Shown here: one piece after another, positions 41,422 through 49,989 of the stretch
Position numbering within the stretch: the first letter of the stretch is position 1
Layout of the letters: each line of letters opens with the position of its first letter
Assembly: GCA_050011815.1 (NCBI GenBank)
Contig: JBEKIJ010000017.1
Coordinates: 1 to 64,000 of the forward strand
DNA length: 64,000 nt
Reading direction: 5' to 3'
Source of the DNA: Chersky-840 sp050011815
GTDB taxonomy: Bacteria > Actinomycetota > Acidimicrobiia > Acidimicrobiales > UBA8190
Notes under the pieces: generated by a model
Database searches by the model: none
Told to the model about the DNA's origin: nothing
Seen by the model: the letters and a program-made list of their open reading frames with translations, nothing else
Program-made: the position numbers and the translations under genes

Positions 41422-42039
41422 ATGACCCGGCGAAAGGTCGCCAACCCCTTGGCGCTGGCCGTGCTGGCGGGCCTCGAGGAACGGGCCATGCATCCCTACG
41501 AGATGGCGACCACCATGCGGGCCCGCCACAAGGACCAGAGCATCAAGCTCAACTTCGGGTCGCTGTACACGGTGGTCGAAGCGCTGCAGCGCCACGGGCT
41601 CATCGAGGCGCAGGAGACCGAGCGTGAAGGCAAGCGCCCCGAACGCACCGTCTACCGGATCACCGCGGCGGGATCGGCCGAGTTGCTGGACTGGCTGAGC
41701 GAGCTCATCAGCGTCCCGGCCAAGGAGTACCTGCGGTTCGAAGCGGGGTTGTCCCTCCTCCCGGTGTTGTCCCCCTCGCAGGCCGTCGAGCTGCTCGAGA
41801 TCCGTTGCCAGACGCTCGAGGTCGATCTGGCCCAGCGTCGCACGGTGGGAGGGATGATCGCCGAACAGGGTGTGCCCCGGCTGTTCACCGTGGAGTTCGA
41901 GTACATGACGGCCCTGGTCGAGGCCGAGCTCGAATGGTCCCGCAAGCTCATCGGTGAGGTGAAGTCGGAGTCGTTCGAGGGTATCGAGCTCTGGAAGGGC
42001 TTCCACGCCATCGGTTCGGAGAGAGGAAGTTCGACGTGA
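41422..42039 (+). CDS. PadR family transcriptional regulator
   Basis: A 205-residue repressor. The winged helix-turn-helix at about 10-90 has LAVLAGLEERAMHPYEMATT and GSLYTVVEALQRHGLIEAQE. A C-terminal helical region of about 100 residues serves for dimerisation, as in PadR subfamily 1 (LmrR/Rv3488-like). The gene lies directly upstream of and overlaps an ABC exporter, the usual arrangement for ligand-relieved repression of drug efflux. Its promoter and a palindrome are visible just upstream. Confidence 0.92.
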   Translation: MTRRKVANPLALAVLAGLEERAMHPYEMATTMRARHKDQSIKLNFGSLYTVVEALQRHGLIEAQETEREGKRPERTVYRITAAGSAELLDWLSELISVPAKEYLRFEAGLSLLPVLSPSQAVELLEIRCQTLEVDLAQRRTVGGMIAEQGVPRLFTVEFEYMTALVEAELEWSRKLIGEVKSESFEGIELWKGFHAIGSERGSST

Positions 42040-43070
42040 CCCTTGCCATCGAAGCACGCGATCTGCGCAAGACCTTCGGCCGGGAGGTGCGCGCCCTCGA
42101 CGGCGTGAGCTTCGCCGTCGAGGAGGGGACGGTCTTCGGACTGCTCGGCCCCAACGGGGCCGGCAAGACGACGGCGGTGCGCATTCTCACCACCATCCTG
42201 AGCCCCGACGCCGGCGCGGGCTTCGTCCTGGGCCACGACGTCGTCACCGAGGCCAACCGCGTCCGGACCCTCATCGGTCTGGCGGGCCAGTACGCGGCGG
42301 TGGACGAGAACCTCACCGGGCGCGAGAACCTCACCATGGTGGGACGCCTCAACCACATGGCTCGCGACGTGGTGGCGACGCGGGCCAACGAGCTGCTCGC
42401 CCAGTTCGGGCTCTCCGACGCCGGCGACCGGCCTCTCAAGACCTACTCCGGTGGCATGCGCCGTCGGCTCGACGTCGCCGCCGCGCTCGTGGCGCGGCCC
42501 AAGGTGTTGTTCCTCGACGAGCCCACCACCGGACTCGATCCCCAGAGCCGGGCCGACGTGTGGGAGATGATCCGCGAGCTCGTCGGGGAGGGCACGAGCG
42601 TCTTGCTCACCACGCAGTATCTCGAGGAGGCCGACACCCTGGCGCAACGCATCGGCGTCGTCGACCACGGCCGGGTGATCGCCGAAGGGACGCCCACCCA
42701 ACTGAAGGCAGACCTCGGCGCCACCGTGCTCGATGTCGGTTTCGCCGACGTCAGCCTGGCGACCCAGGGTGCGGGGGTCCTGGGCGCCGTGGGCGCCAAG
42801 AGCCCCACCGTGGTGGGGACCATGGTCGAGTTGCCCGTGGACGACGGACCCCGGGTGGCCATGGAGGTCCTGCGCCTCCTCGACCAGCACTCCCTGGTTC
42901 CCACCACGTTCCGGATCCGCGAGCCCAGCCTCGATGACGTGTTCCTGGTCCTCACCGGCAAGCGGACCGAGACCGACGGAGACGAACCGACGGGAAATTC
43001 GAACGACGGCCAACGACGGCGGCGCCACACCCCGGTGGCGGCCGCCACGAGTGACGGAGGAACCCCATGA
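42036..43070 (+). CDS. Drug-resistance ABC transporter ATPase (DrrA type)
   Basis: A 344-residue ABC ATPase. Walker A is LLGPNGAGKTTAVRIL, the signature KTYSGGMRRRLDVAAALVAR and Walker B VLFLDEPTTGLDPQSRADVW. The C-terminal DrrA-type extension includes FRIREPSLDDVFLVLTGKR. It overlaps padR by 4 bases (ATGA-like) and the permease by 4. Family members pump anthracyclines and other hydrophobic drugs out of the cell. Confidence 0.92.
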   Translation: MTLAIEARDLRKTFGREVRALDGVSFAVEEGTVFGLLGPNGAGKTTAVRILTTILSPDAGAGFVLGHDVVTEANRVRTLIGLAGQYAAVDENLTGRENLTMVGRLNHMARDVVATRANELLAQFGLSDAGDRPLKTYSGGMRRRLDVAAALVARPKVLFLDEPTTGLDPQSRADVWEMIRELVGEGTSVLLTTQYLEEADTLAQRIGVVDHGRVIAEGTPTQLKADLGATVLDVGFADVSLATQGAGVLGAVGAKSPTVVGTMVELPVDDGPRVAMEVLRLLDQHSLVPTTFRIREPSLDDVFLVLTGKRTETDGDEPTGNSNDGQRRRRHTPVAAATSDGGTP

Positions 43071-43921
43071 GCATCACCACCGTGATCGCCCCGGGCGCGG
43101 GGCTCGCCCCTGGCGCCGACCCGGCGATGCCCGGAGGGGTGGGCCGATTGCGATGGGCCGTGGCCGACGCCTTGACGGTGACGAAGAGGAACCTGATCGC
43201 CTATACGCGCATCCCCGAGGCGCTGTTCTTCTCGACGCTGCAGCCCATCATGTTCGTGCTGCTCTTCCGGTACGTCTTCGGGGGTGCCATCCACCCCGGC
43301 GACGGTCTCAGCTACATCGACTTCCTGATGGCGGGGATCTTCGTCCAGAGCGTGGGTTTCGGCGGCATCGGCACGGCGGTGGGTCTCGCCGACGACCTCC
43401 AGAAGGGGCTCATCGAGCGGTTCCGCACGCTCCCGATGGCGCGGTCGGCTGTTCTCGCCGGCCGGACCACCGCCGATCTCGTGCGCAACGTGTTCGTGCT
43501 CCTGCTCATGACCGGAGTGGGAGCGCTGGTCGGGTTCAGCTTCCCCAACGGCGCCTTGGGCTTCATCGCCGCCTGCGCCCTGGTCCTGCTCTTCGCCTAC
43601 GCGTTGCTGTGGGGGTTCGCCGTCATCGGGCTCACCGCGCCCAACAGCGAGACTGCCCAGGTCATGGCGTTCCCGATCCTTTTCCCCCTCATCTTCGCGT
43701 CGCCGGCGTTCGTCCCGCTCTCGTCGATGCCCAACTGGTTGCGGTGGTTTGCCACCAACCAGCCCCTCGGCGCCGTGATCACGGCGGAGCGGTCGCTGAT
43801 GCTGGGCGGGGCTCATGTCCCGGGGAGCACCGCCGGACACGTCTTGGTGGCGCTGGCGTGGTGCGTCGGCTTCCTGGTTGTGTTGGCCCCGCTGGCGGTG
43901 TGGCGCTACCGCAAAACGTGA
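43067..43921 (+). CDS. ABC-2 type permease (DrrB type)
   Basis: A 284-residue membrane protein with six predicted helices. Conserved segments include RNLIAYTRIPEALFFSTLQP in the first helix region, and GIGTAVGLADDLQKGLIERF, FRTLPMARSAVLAGR and ALLWGFAVIGLTAPNSETAQ. It is the partner of the upstream ATPase; the two genes overlap by 4 bases. The length is normal for DrrB. Confidence 0.92.
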   Translation: MSITTVIAPGAGLAPGADPAMPGGVGRLRWAVADALTVTKRNLIAYTRIPEALFFSTLQPIMFVLLFRYVFGGAIHPGDGLSYIDFLMAGIFVQSVGFGGIGTAVGLADDLQKGLIERFRTLPMARSAVLAGRTTADLVRNVFVLLLMTGVGALVGFSFPNGALGFIAACALVLLFAYALLWGFAVIGLTAPNSETAQVMAFPILFPLIFASPAFVPLSSMPNWLRWFATNQPLGAVITAERSLMLGGAHVPGSTAGHVLVALAWCVGFLVVLAPLAVWRYRKT

Positions 43922-43943
43922 TCGGCGCCGACGGGGAGAACGC

Positions 43944-45224
43944 TCAGGACGGTGCCGCGGTCAGCACCGGCGGTCCCGTGGTGGGCGTGGTCCCGTTCCC
44001 GGCACCCAACGACGCGTAGGTGACCGCTCCCCGGGGAGCGGTCAACGCGATGGGCTCACCCCATCGGCTGAAGGTGATCACCAGCTTGCTGGCCACCTTG
44101 TCGATCTTGCCGTTCTCGGTGTACTCCACGGGGAGACGCGGGAGCGACGCGGTGACGTAGAGATGGGCCGTGCCCTTGACCCGTTGCAGTTGTCCGTTCA
44201 CCCTCTGATTGGTCATCGGCCCCGAGATCCCGAGGACCCGGTACCCGGCCCGTCTCTCGGTCCCCGACAGCTGGTGCGGTGCGAAGGCGATGTTCGATGT
44301 CAGCGCCGACTGCGTCGTCACCGCCACGTAGACGGACTGGTAGGGGAGATCGCCCGGGGCCAGTGAGATCCACTGCCCGGCGTGTGCCGAGGCGATCGAG
44401 ACAGGAAGGCCCAGTTGGTCCACCATCTGTCGCTCTCCGCCCTGGAAGTAACAGGACTTCCCGATCACGATGACGGTGAAGGTGGTCGACCCGATCGTGA
44501 TGACCTGCTTTCCCGAAGAGACTCCGGCATCGCCGACGGTGGTCTGGAGCTGGCCCATCGAGGTGAACTGCGACACGTAGTGGAACGAGCCCCGCTCGAT
44601 CGTGGCGCGCAAGGCGGCCCGCGTCATACGCCGCGCCGCAGGGTTGATCGGCTTGGCCGCATTGGAGCCGGAGGTGGCGATCAACGTCAGGCCGACGCCG
44701 AGCAGGACGACCACGGCCAGTCCTACCGCCACGGCGATCCGTCTCGTCCGTCGCGGGCGTGGGCCGGCCGGGGCGTCAGACGTCCCGGCCGGTGCCGACG
44801 TCCCCGACGTCCCTCCGGTGGCCGGCGGTGCCTGGCCGGGGGAGGCAAACCCGGGATGCGGCGGCGCGTTCCACCCCGAGGGCGCCACCCCCGGACCGCC
44901 GGTGTACCCCGGAGGCGGGGGCGGGTATCCCGGTGCGCCGTCGTAGGGCGGCGGGGACGGGTACCCCGGAGGTGGAGGCGGGTATCCCGGTGCGCCGCCG
45001 TAGGGCGGGGGCGGGTACCCCGGAGGCGGGGGCGGGTATCCCCCCGGTGGTGGCGGGTACGCGACCGGCACAGAACCTCCCGGCCGGGGCGGTGCGGGCG
45101 CCGGTCCGGACGCCTGCGCAGAGGCGGGGGGTGGTGGCGGCGGGTCCTGGGGAGGAGGGCTCAAGTCGTCGGGCCCCGCGGCGGGCGCCTCCTCGTCAGG
45201 AAGTCCGTTCGTGTCGTCGGCCAC
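43944..45224 (-). CDS. Proline-rich single-pass membrane protein
   Basis: A 426-residue protein. Residues about 15-150 are cytoplasmic, Pro/Gly/Tyr-rich with repeated PPPPGYPP-like units. One transmembrane helix follows (RIAVAVGLAVVVLLGVGLTL). The external C-terminal domain is beta-rich (FHYVSQFTSMGQLQTTVGDA, then RAGYRVLGISGPMTNQ) and reminiscent of the LppX/LprAFG lipid-carrier fold by its sheet pattern; that is only a guess. It converges on the drr operon. GTG start with a leaderless-type box. Confidence 0.7.
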   Translation of the reverse strand: MADDTNGLPDEEAPAAGPDDLSPPPQDPPPPPPASAQASGPAPAPPRPGGSVPVAYPPPPGGYPPPPPGYPPPPYGGAPGYPPPPPGYPSPPPYDGAPGYPPPPPGYTGGPGVAPSGWNAPPHPGFASPGQAPPATGGTSGTSAPAGTSDAPAGPRPRRTRRIAVAVGLAVVVLLGVGLTLIATSGSNAAKPINPAARRMTRAALRATIERGSFHYVSQFTSMGQLQTTVGDAGVSSGKQVITIGSTTFTVIVIGKSCYFQGGERQMVDQLGLPVSIASAHAGQWISLAPGDLPYQSVYVAVTTQSALTSNIAFAPHQLSGTERRAGYRVLGISGPMTNQRVNGQLQRVKGTAHLYVTASLPRLPVEYTENGKIDKVASKLVITFSRWGEPIALTAPRGAVTYASLGAGNGTTPTTGPPVLTAAPS

Positions 45225-45230
45225 GCGGTC

Positions 45231-45236
45231 AGACTA
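45231..45236 (-). promoter_or_regulatory. -10 box, leaderless start of proline-rich protein gene
   Basis: TAGTCT on the minus strand exactly 6 bases before the GTG at 45224. Confidence 0.55.
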
Positions 45237-45272
45237 CGCCCCGCCTACCCGGGTTCCGGTGCGGCGGGGGGC

Positions 45273-46181
45273 TCAACCATGGGGTGCCCGGGCCACGACG
45301 AGGCGTGACGAGGCCTGCACACGCAGCACGCCCTCGTGCTCGAAGGGCCGCAACAGCTCAGTGGCCCGGGCCAGGAACTGGATGCGGGCCTGCTGGCTGC
45401 AATCGCGCCACGCCCAGGACAACGGGGGCAGCGACGGGTACACGCGCACCCACTGGGCCACGCCGGGCAGCGCCGCCAACATCCGAACGGTGCGGCACGA
45501 CACGTCGGTGAAGCCTGCGCTGCGGACCAGCTCGCGCAGATCGTCGATGCGGTGATACGCGAAGGCGTCCAGGAGGACCTCGACGACACCGGACTGATCG
45601 AGCCCGGACTTGACGATGGCATCGAGCTCGGCGGCGAAGGCCGGGTTCTCCTCGATCGGGCCCCACGTCATGATGCCCAGCCGACCACCGGGGGCGAGCA
45701 CGCGCCGAATGTCCTCCAGCACCGCCATCGGGTCGTTGAAGCGATGCAGCGCATGCTGGCATGCCACCACGTCGAAGCTCTGGTCGTCGAAGGGGAGTTG
45801 CGAGCCTTCCCAGTTCTGCCACTCGACGATGCTCGTGATGTCGATGCGCCGGGCTGTCTCCACCGCGGCCCGGGACGGGTCGATGCCCACGACCTTGCCG
45901 CCCGGACCCACGACATGCGCGGCCATGCGGGCGAAGATGCCGGTGCCGCAGGCGACGTCGAGCACCCGAGCGCCCCGCACCACGACGAGAGAGTCGAGCG
46001 ACCGCTCCGCGAACCGACGACCGAAGACGGGATCGAAGTGTTGCGCATACACCGACGTGGACGTCTCGTCGTCATACGAGCCGGGTCGGTGCAGTGGCCG
46101 CGTGGCGAGCGCGGCCGGCGGCGACGACGAGCGTCGCGTGTCGTTCGGGCGTGGCGGTGGGGGAGAGACGCTGATGGTCAT
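45273..46181 (-). CDS. Class I SAM-dependent methyltransferase
   Basis: A 302-residue methyltransferase of the UbiE/Methyltransf_11 type. Motif I is VLDVACGTGIFARMAAHVVG, post-I VVGIDPSRAAVETAR, and motif II FDVVACQHALHRFNDP. Residues 1-45 are Ser/Pro-rich. ATG 46181 has GAGGGGGAC ahead; the longer upstream frame lacks support. The methyl acceptor is unknown. Confidence 0.87.
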   Translation of the reverse strand: MTISVSPPPPRPNDTRRSSSPPAALATRPLHRPGSYDDETSTSVYAQHFDPVFGRRFAERSLDSLVVVRGARVLDVACGTGIFARMAAHVVGPGGKVVGIDPSRAAVETARRIDITSIVEWQNWEGSQLPFDDQSFDVVACQHALHRFNDPMAVLEDIRRVLAPGGRLGIMTWGPIEENPAFAAELDAIVKSGLDQSGVVEVLLDAFAYHRIDDLRELVRSAGFTDVSCRTVRMLAALPGVAQWVRVYPSLPPLSWAWRDCSQQARIQFLARATELLRPFEHEGVLRVQASSRLVVARAPHG

Positions 46182-46369
46182 GTCCCCCTCGGGCCCGCCG
46201 GCATGTGAGTCGCGGCCGGTCACCACTGAGCACGACGTTACTAAGCAAGTCATGGAAATTGGTGGACCGGTGTCATCTGCATGACGTGCCGAGAGTGCCG
46301 AAGCACCGAGTGTGATGACGAAACGAGGGTCCGGCCGCGGCTCTCAGCATCCTCAGGTGCAGAGAGTTG

Positions 46370-47437
46370 TCAGGATTCCGCCGCCAGTGAGCGCGCCGCT
46401 CCGAGATGGGCGCGGAGAGACTCGAGACGTTCGTGCGCGTTGGCTCCGCTCGTCGACGGCATGACGTACACCGGTCGACCGCCGATCTGTTCCTGTTGGG
46501 GTCCGGCCTTGGCGCGCCGGTCGACGGCCTCTCGCCATCCGGTCAAGCCGACGAAGCACACCGCGCCGGGCGCGAGCCACCGCACCAGGCGTTGCACCCG
46601 GGCCATGCCCGTCCGGTACTCCGCCGACGTCACGGTGGACGCGTTCGACGTCGCCCGCTTGACGAGGTCGGTCATGCCCACGCCATGGACGCGCAACGCA
46701 TGGAAGGGGTCGCGGTCGCGCGTGACCAGGCCGCAATCGAGCGCCGCGGGCCAGAACCGGTTGCCGGGTCGGCCATAGCCGACACCGATGTCGGCGGAAT
46801 AGATGCTCGGGTTCAGCCCGACGACGAGCAGGCGCATCCCGGGTCCCACGACGTCGGGCAGCGTGCGGGCGCGCACGGCCGGGGCCCGGACGAAGTCCCC
46901 GTCGATCTCGGGCTCCCCCACGTCGAAGCCGGCGCCCATGAGAACGTCGCGGAGCCTCTCGGGAGTCCACGCTGCGAAGAACCGACCCCCGATGCGGTCC
47001 GCAGGCAGGGCGCGACCTTCGTAGTCGCCCGCCAGCACCTGGATCTCGAGCGGCGCGCCCACCACCAAGGTGCGATGGAGATCGGCCAACGCGCCCGGCA
47101 ACCGGACGCTCGGCACATGGAGGTAGCTCATGTGCGCCCAACCCCCGTGCAGCGTCTTGGTCCCGAAGGGGAGTGCCTCGAGGTCGCCCTGGACCAGCAG
47201 CGCACCGGGATCGGCGTGCGCGCATCCGTCGAGCATCACCCGGGCCGCATCGAAGCCGATCACCGGATTCCCCAGGTCCGAGGTGTAGCGCCCTGCTCCA
47301 CAGCCGAGGTCGATGCGCAGCACGCCGGTGGGGAGGCCCCGGGCAAAGGTCCGTGCCTGGGAGGATTGGACGGGCGGGTGATGCGCCACCCACTCGCCAC
47401 CTCGAGTCTCGTAGAGGTCGACGGTGGCCCGGTCCAT
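46370..47437 (-). CDS. Methyltransferase fused to Mug-type DNA glycosylase
   Basis: A 355-residue fusion. Residues about 1-190 are a SAM methyltransferase (LRIDLGCGAGRYTSDLGNPV). Residues about 195-345 are a mismatch-specific uracil/thymine-DNA glycosylase: MRLLVVGLNPSIYSADIGVG, GRPGNRFWPAALDCGLVTRD, GMTDLVKRAT and VYVMPSTSGANA. The GLNPS segment corresponds to Mug's GINPG active-site loop. The glycosylase would remove U or T from mismatches. ATG 47437 sits 7 bases after CACAAT; ATG 47446 is an alternative. Confidence 0.87.
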   Translation of the reverse strand: MDRATVDLYETRGGEWVAHHPPVQSSQARTFARGLPTGVLRIDLGCGAGRYTSDLGNPVIGFDAARVMLDGCAHADPGALLVQGDLEALPFGTKTLHGGWAHMSYLHVPSVRLPGALADLHRTLVVGAPLEIQVLAGDYEGRALPADRIGGRFFAAWTPERLRDVLMGAGFDVGEPEIDGDFVRAPAVRARTLPDVVGPGMRLLVVGLNPSIYSADIGVGYGRPGNRFWPAALDCGLVTRDRDPFHALRVHGVGMTDLVKRATSNASTVTSAEYRTGMARVQRLVRWLAPGAVCFVGLTGWREAVDRRAKAGPQQEQIGGRPVYVMPSTSGANAHERLESLRAHLGAARSLAAES

Positions 47438-47502
47438 CCCCGTCATTGTGCCCGCGCCGCTCCGAGGTCTCGAAACGCGCCGCCCTGCTCGCCCTGCCCG
47501 TC

Positions 47503-48471
47503 CTACTCGTCCAGGCCGACCGGTGACCCGTCCACGATCTGGTCGAGGTACTCCGACAGCCCGTATCCGGTGCGCCCATCCTCGAGGGTCCAGCGCGTGA
47601 GACCTTCGGAGATGCGCGTGACGAGCTCGTCGCCGTTCTGATCGGCGCGGCGATTGCGCAACGGGATGAGCCTCAACACCGACCCCCGCACCACCCACGT
47701 CCGCTCGTCGGTGACGAGCTCGGCTTCGACCGTGGCGTGATACCGGGCATCACCCTCCCACGTGGAGCGGATGCGGAAGTCACGACACACCTGGAGCGCA
47801 CCGTCGGTCCACACGAAGCCGCCCCGGGTGCCGGGACCGTCGCGCCGGGCGATGCGTGATCCCATGAAGCCGAAGTCCTTCCCGACATTGCCGGTGAGCC
47901 AGCGGTAGTACCACGGCGCCTGCCAGTACCGAGGACCCCAGCTGTGGTCGCGCAACCCGAAGCCGTGCACCTCCCAGCGTTCGTCGCCCAGCTCCACCGT
48001 GCCCGACGCCTCCACCAACTGCTCGTAGTGGCCGCGGGCGAACTCCTCGTCGGGGCGCTCGACCGGTTGATCGGGCTCGCCACCGAACATGGCCGAACAC
48101 CCCCGGTACACGAGCCCCACCACGCACTCGGTGTGTGGATTCGACACGAAGGCCCGGCGGGGATCGGCCATCTGCAACGGATCCTCCAGGAGCACGGCCG
48201 AGCCGCGATAGGAGACCGAGAGCTCGACGAAGGGCTCCACCACGTCGAAGGTCATCCCCGCGGCGTCGAAGGCAGCATTGCTCGTGATGCGGGGACGGCG
48301 GAACATGAAGGCCACCCGGCCGTCGGGAAGATAGAGGCACACGGTCATCTCGCCGCTGCCTTCGTTCGCCCTGTTGCCCAGCCGGAAGAACCCGCCCAGG
48401 TCGGCGCGGGGGTCATAGACGTTGAAGTACATGGACTCGTTGAAGTTGGGCTCGGGGCCCAACTCGTGCAT
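47503..48471 (-). CDS. DUF7064/7065-like beta-barrel protein
   Basis: At least 322 residues, all-beta in character (MTVCLYLPDGRVAFMFRRPR, HGFGLRDHSWGPRYWQAPWY). It resembles the CrtC/lipocalin-like DUF7064-DUF7065 proteins found near acyl-CoA and steroid catabolism genes; the family name is recalled, not searched. The first ATG is at 48471. The frame continues 11 codons upstream (IGVRLDPQDEY), which I recall as family-like, to an ATC that sits 6 bases after TAGGGT, so translation may start earlier (see findings). It diverges from the phosphotransferase. Confidence 0.72.
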   Translation of the reverse strand: MHELGPEPNFNESMYFNVYDPRADLGGFFRLGNRANEGSGEMTVCLYLPDGRVAFMFRRPRITSNAAFDAAGMTFDVVEPFVELSVSYRGSAVLLEDPLQMADPRRAFVSNPHTECVVGLVYRGCSAMFGGEPDQPVERPDEEFARGHYEQLVEASGTVELGDERWEVHGFGLRDHSWGPRYWQAPWYYRWLTGNVGKDFGFMGSRIARRDGPGTRGGFVWTDGALQVCRDFRIRSTWEGDARYHATVEAELVTDERTWVVRGSVLRLIPLRNRRADQNGDELVTRISEGLTRWTLEDGRTGYGLSEYLDQIVDGSPVGLDE

Positions 48472-48510
48472 GTACTCGTCTTGGGGGTCGAGGCGGACGC
48501 CGATGCGCCC

Positions 48511-48516
48511 ACCCTA
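48511..48516 (-). promoter_or_regulatory. -10 box of the DUF7064/7065-like gene
   Basis: TAGGGT on the minus strand. Six bases downstream is an ATC, in frame with the gene; the first ATG is 33 bases further. The spacing matches other leaderless starts in the window. Confidence 0.5.
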
Positions 48517-48556
48517 CGTGGGCGCGGCGGCGGGCCGGTCGTTAGTGTCCCGACGC

Positions 48557-49522
48557 ATGGATGGCGCGGCGCTCGCCCGGCAACTGGCCGCCGTCGTCGG
48601 CGCCGTGACGGGGAAACCGGTGGAGATCGAGGACGTGACCCGGTTGCCCGGTGGCGCCTCGCGCGAGACGTGGAGCTTCTCGGCTCGTGGCCCCGACGGC
48701 GTGGCCACCAGGCTCGTGCTGCGCCGCGACCCACCCCGGGCGCCGGTGTCGGGGCTGCGCCTCGAGGCCGATCTCCTCCGGGCCGCGGCGCGCGCCGGGG
48801 TCCCGGTGCCGGGCGTCGTCGTGGCCGGGGAGGCCTCCGACGGGCTCGGCGCCAATTTCATGATCATGGACTTCGTCGAGGGGGAGACGATCCCGCGCCG
48901 GATCCTGCGCGACGAGCATCTGGCCCGGGTCCGGCCCGTGCTGGCCGAGCAGTGCGGCGCGGCGCTCGCCGCCGTCCACCGCATTGCGCCCTCGGAGGTC
49001 CCCGGCCTGGCCGGCGGTGACCCCGTGGAGCAACTGCGGGGGTTGCTCGACCGTCTGGGACAGCCGCACCCCGCCTTCGAACTGGGGCTGCGCTGGCTGG
49101 CCGAGACGCGTCCGGCGCGTTCGGCCGAGGTGGTGGTGCACGGCGACTTCCGCAACGGCAACCTGATCATCGGGCCCGACGGCATCCGGGCCGTGATCGA
49201 CTGGGAGCTCGCCCACCTGGGGGATCCCCTCGAGGACCTCGGGTGGCTGTGTGTCAAGGCGTGGCGGTTCGGCTCGCCCCTGCCCGTGGGCGGGTTCGGC
49301 ACCGTCGAGCAGCTCGTGACGGCGTACCAGGGTGCAGGGGGGATCGCCGTCGACGCCGGCTCCCTGCATTGGTGGCAGGTGCTGGGCACCCTCCGGTGGG
49401 GGATCATCTGCATCGTGCAGGCGCTCACCCACACCACCGGCGCGGTCCGTTCCGTCGAGCTGGCCGCCATCGGCCGGCGCGTGTGCGAAGTCGAGTGGGA
49501 CCTCCTGGAGCTCCTGCCGTGA
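48557..49522 (+). CDS. APH-family phosphotransferase
   Basis: A 321-residue kinase of the aminoglycoside phosphotransferase/choline kinase fold. The catalytic loop is VVHGDFRNGNLIIGPDG and the metal-binding segment VIDWELAHLGDPLEDLGWLC. N-terminal TRLPGGASRETWSFSA binds ATP. Homologues beside DUF6285 and acyl-CoA genes probably phosphorylate hydroxyacyl-CoA intermediates rather than antibiotics. The ATG lies 8 bases after TAGTGT. It overlaps the DUF6285 gene (GTGA). Confidence 0.88.
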   Translation: MDGAALARQLAAVVGAVTGKPVEIEDVTRLPGGASRETWSFSARGPDGVATRLVLRRDPPRAPVSGLRLEADLLRAAARAGVPVPGVVVAGEASDGLGANFMIMDFVEGETIPRRILRDEHLARVRPVLAEQCGAALAAVHRIAPSEVPGLAGGDPVEQLRGLLDRLGQPHPAFELGLRWLAETRPARSAEVVVHGDFRNGNLIIGPDGIRAVIDWELAHLGDPLEDLGWLCVKAWRFGSPLPVGGFGTVEQLVTAYQGAGGIAVDAGSLHWWQVLGTLRWGIICIVQALTHTTGAVRSVELAAIGRRVCEVEWDLLELLP

Positions 49523-49989
49523 GCGGGGGAGGGTTGCCCGAGCCGCCGTCGGGACCGGGGGTTCCGACCGACCCCGAGGCCGGGCCCGAGGGGCGCGGGT
49601 GGGCCCCCCACGACGTGCCCTCGGCGGCCGCGCTGCTCGAGGCCGTGGCGGAGTTCCTCGAATCCGAGGTGCTCCCGGCCACCGCGGGCAGGGTGCGTTT
49701 CCACGTCCGGGTGGCGGCCAACGTGGTCGCCCTGGTGGCTCGGGAGATCGTGCTCGGGCCCGGGCAGTCGGCCGCCCACGCGGCGCGGCTGCACGAGCTG
49801 GGCGTGCGCAACGACGCCGAGCTGGCCGCCGCCATCCGGGCCGGCGCGCTCGACGACAGGGCCGCCGAGGTGCGCGCCGCGGTGCGAGATGCGGTGGCGG
49901 ACAAGTTGGCGGTGGCGAACCCCGGGTACCTCCGACCCGACGGTGCCGGCGAGGGCGAAGGGGGCGGCGCCGATAGGGTCGCGCCATGA
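49519..49989 (+). CDS. DUF6285 domain protein
   Basis: A 156-residue helical protein. After a Gly/Pro-rich start come HDVPSAAALLEAVAEFLESE and FHVRVAANVVALVAREIVLG, which match the DUF6285 pattern (a stand-alone companion of APH-family kinases). GTG 49519 overlaps the kinase stop, and its own stop overlaps the LLM gene start (ATGA). So the three genes are translationally coupled. The biochemical role is unknown. Confidence 0.8.
   Translation: MSGGGLPEPPSGPGVPTDPEAGPEGRGWAPHDVPSAAALLEAVAEFLESEVLPATAGRVRFHVRVAANVVALVAREIVLGPGQSAAHAARLHELGVRNDAELAAAIRAGALDDRAAEVRAAVRDAVADKLAVANPGYLRPDGAGEGEGGGADRVAP
49974..49979 (+). promoter_or_regulatory. Internal -10 box before the LLM gene
   Basis: TAGGGT within the last codons of the DUF6285 gene, 6 bases before the ATG at 49986. 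It would let the LLM gene also be transcribed as a leaderless mRNA. Confidence 0.5.
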
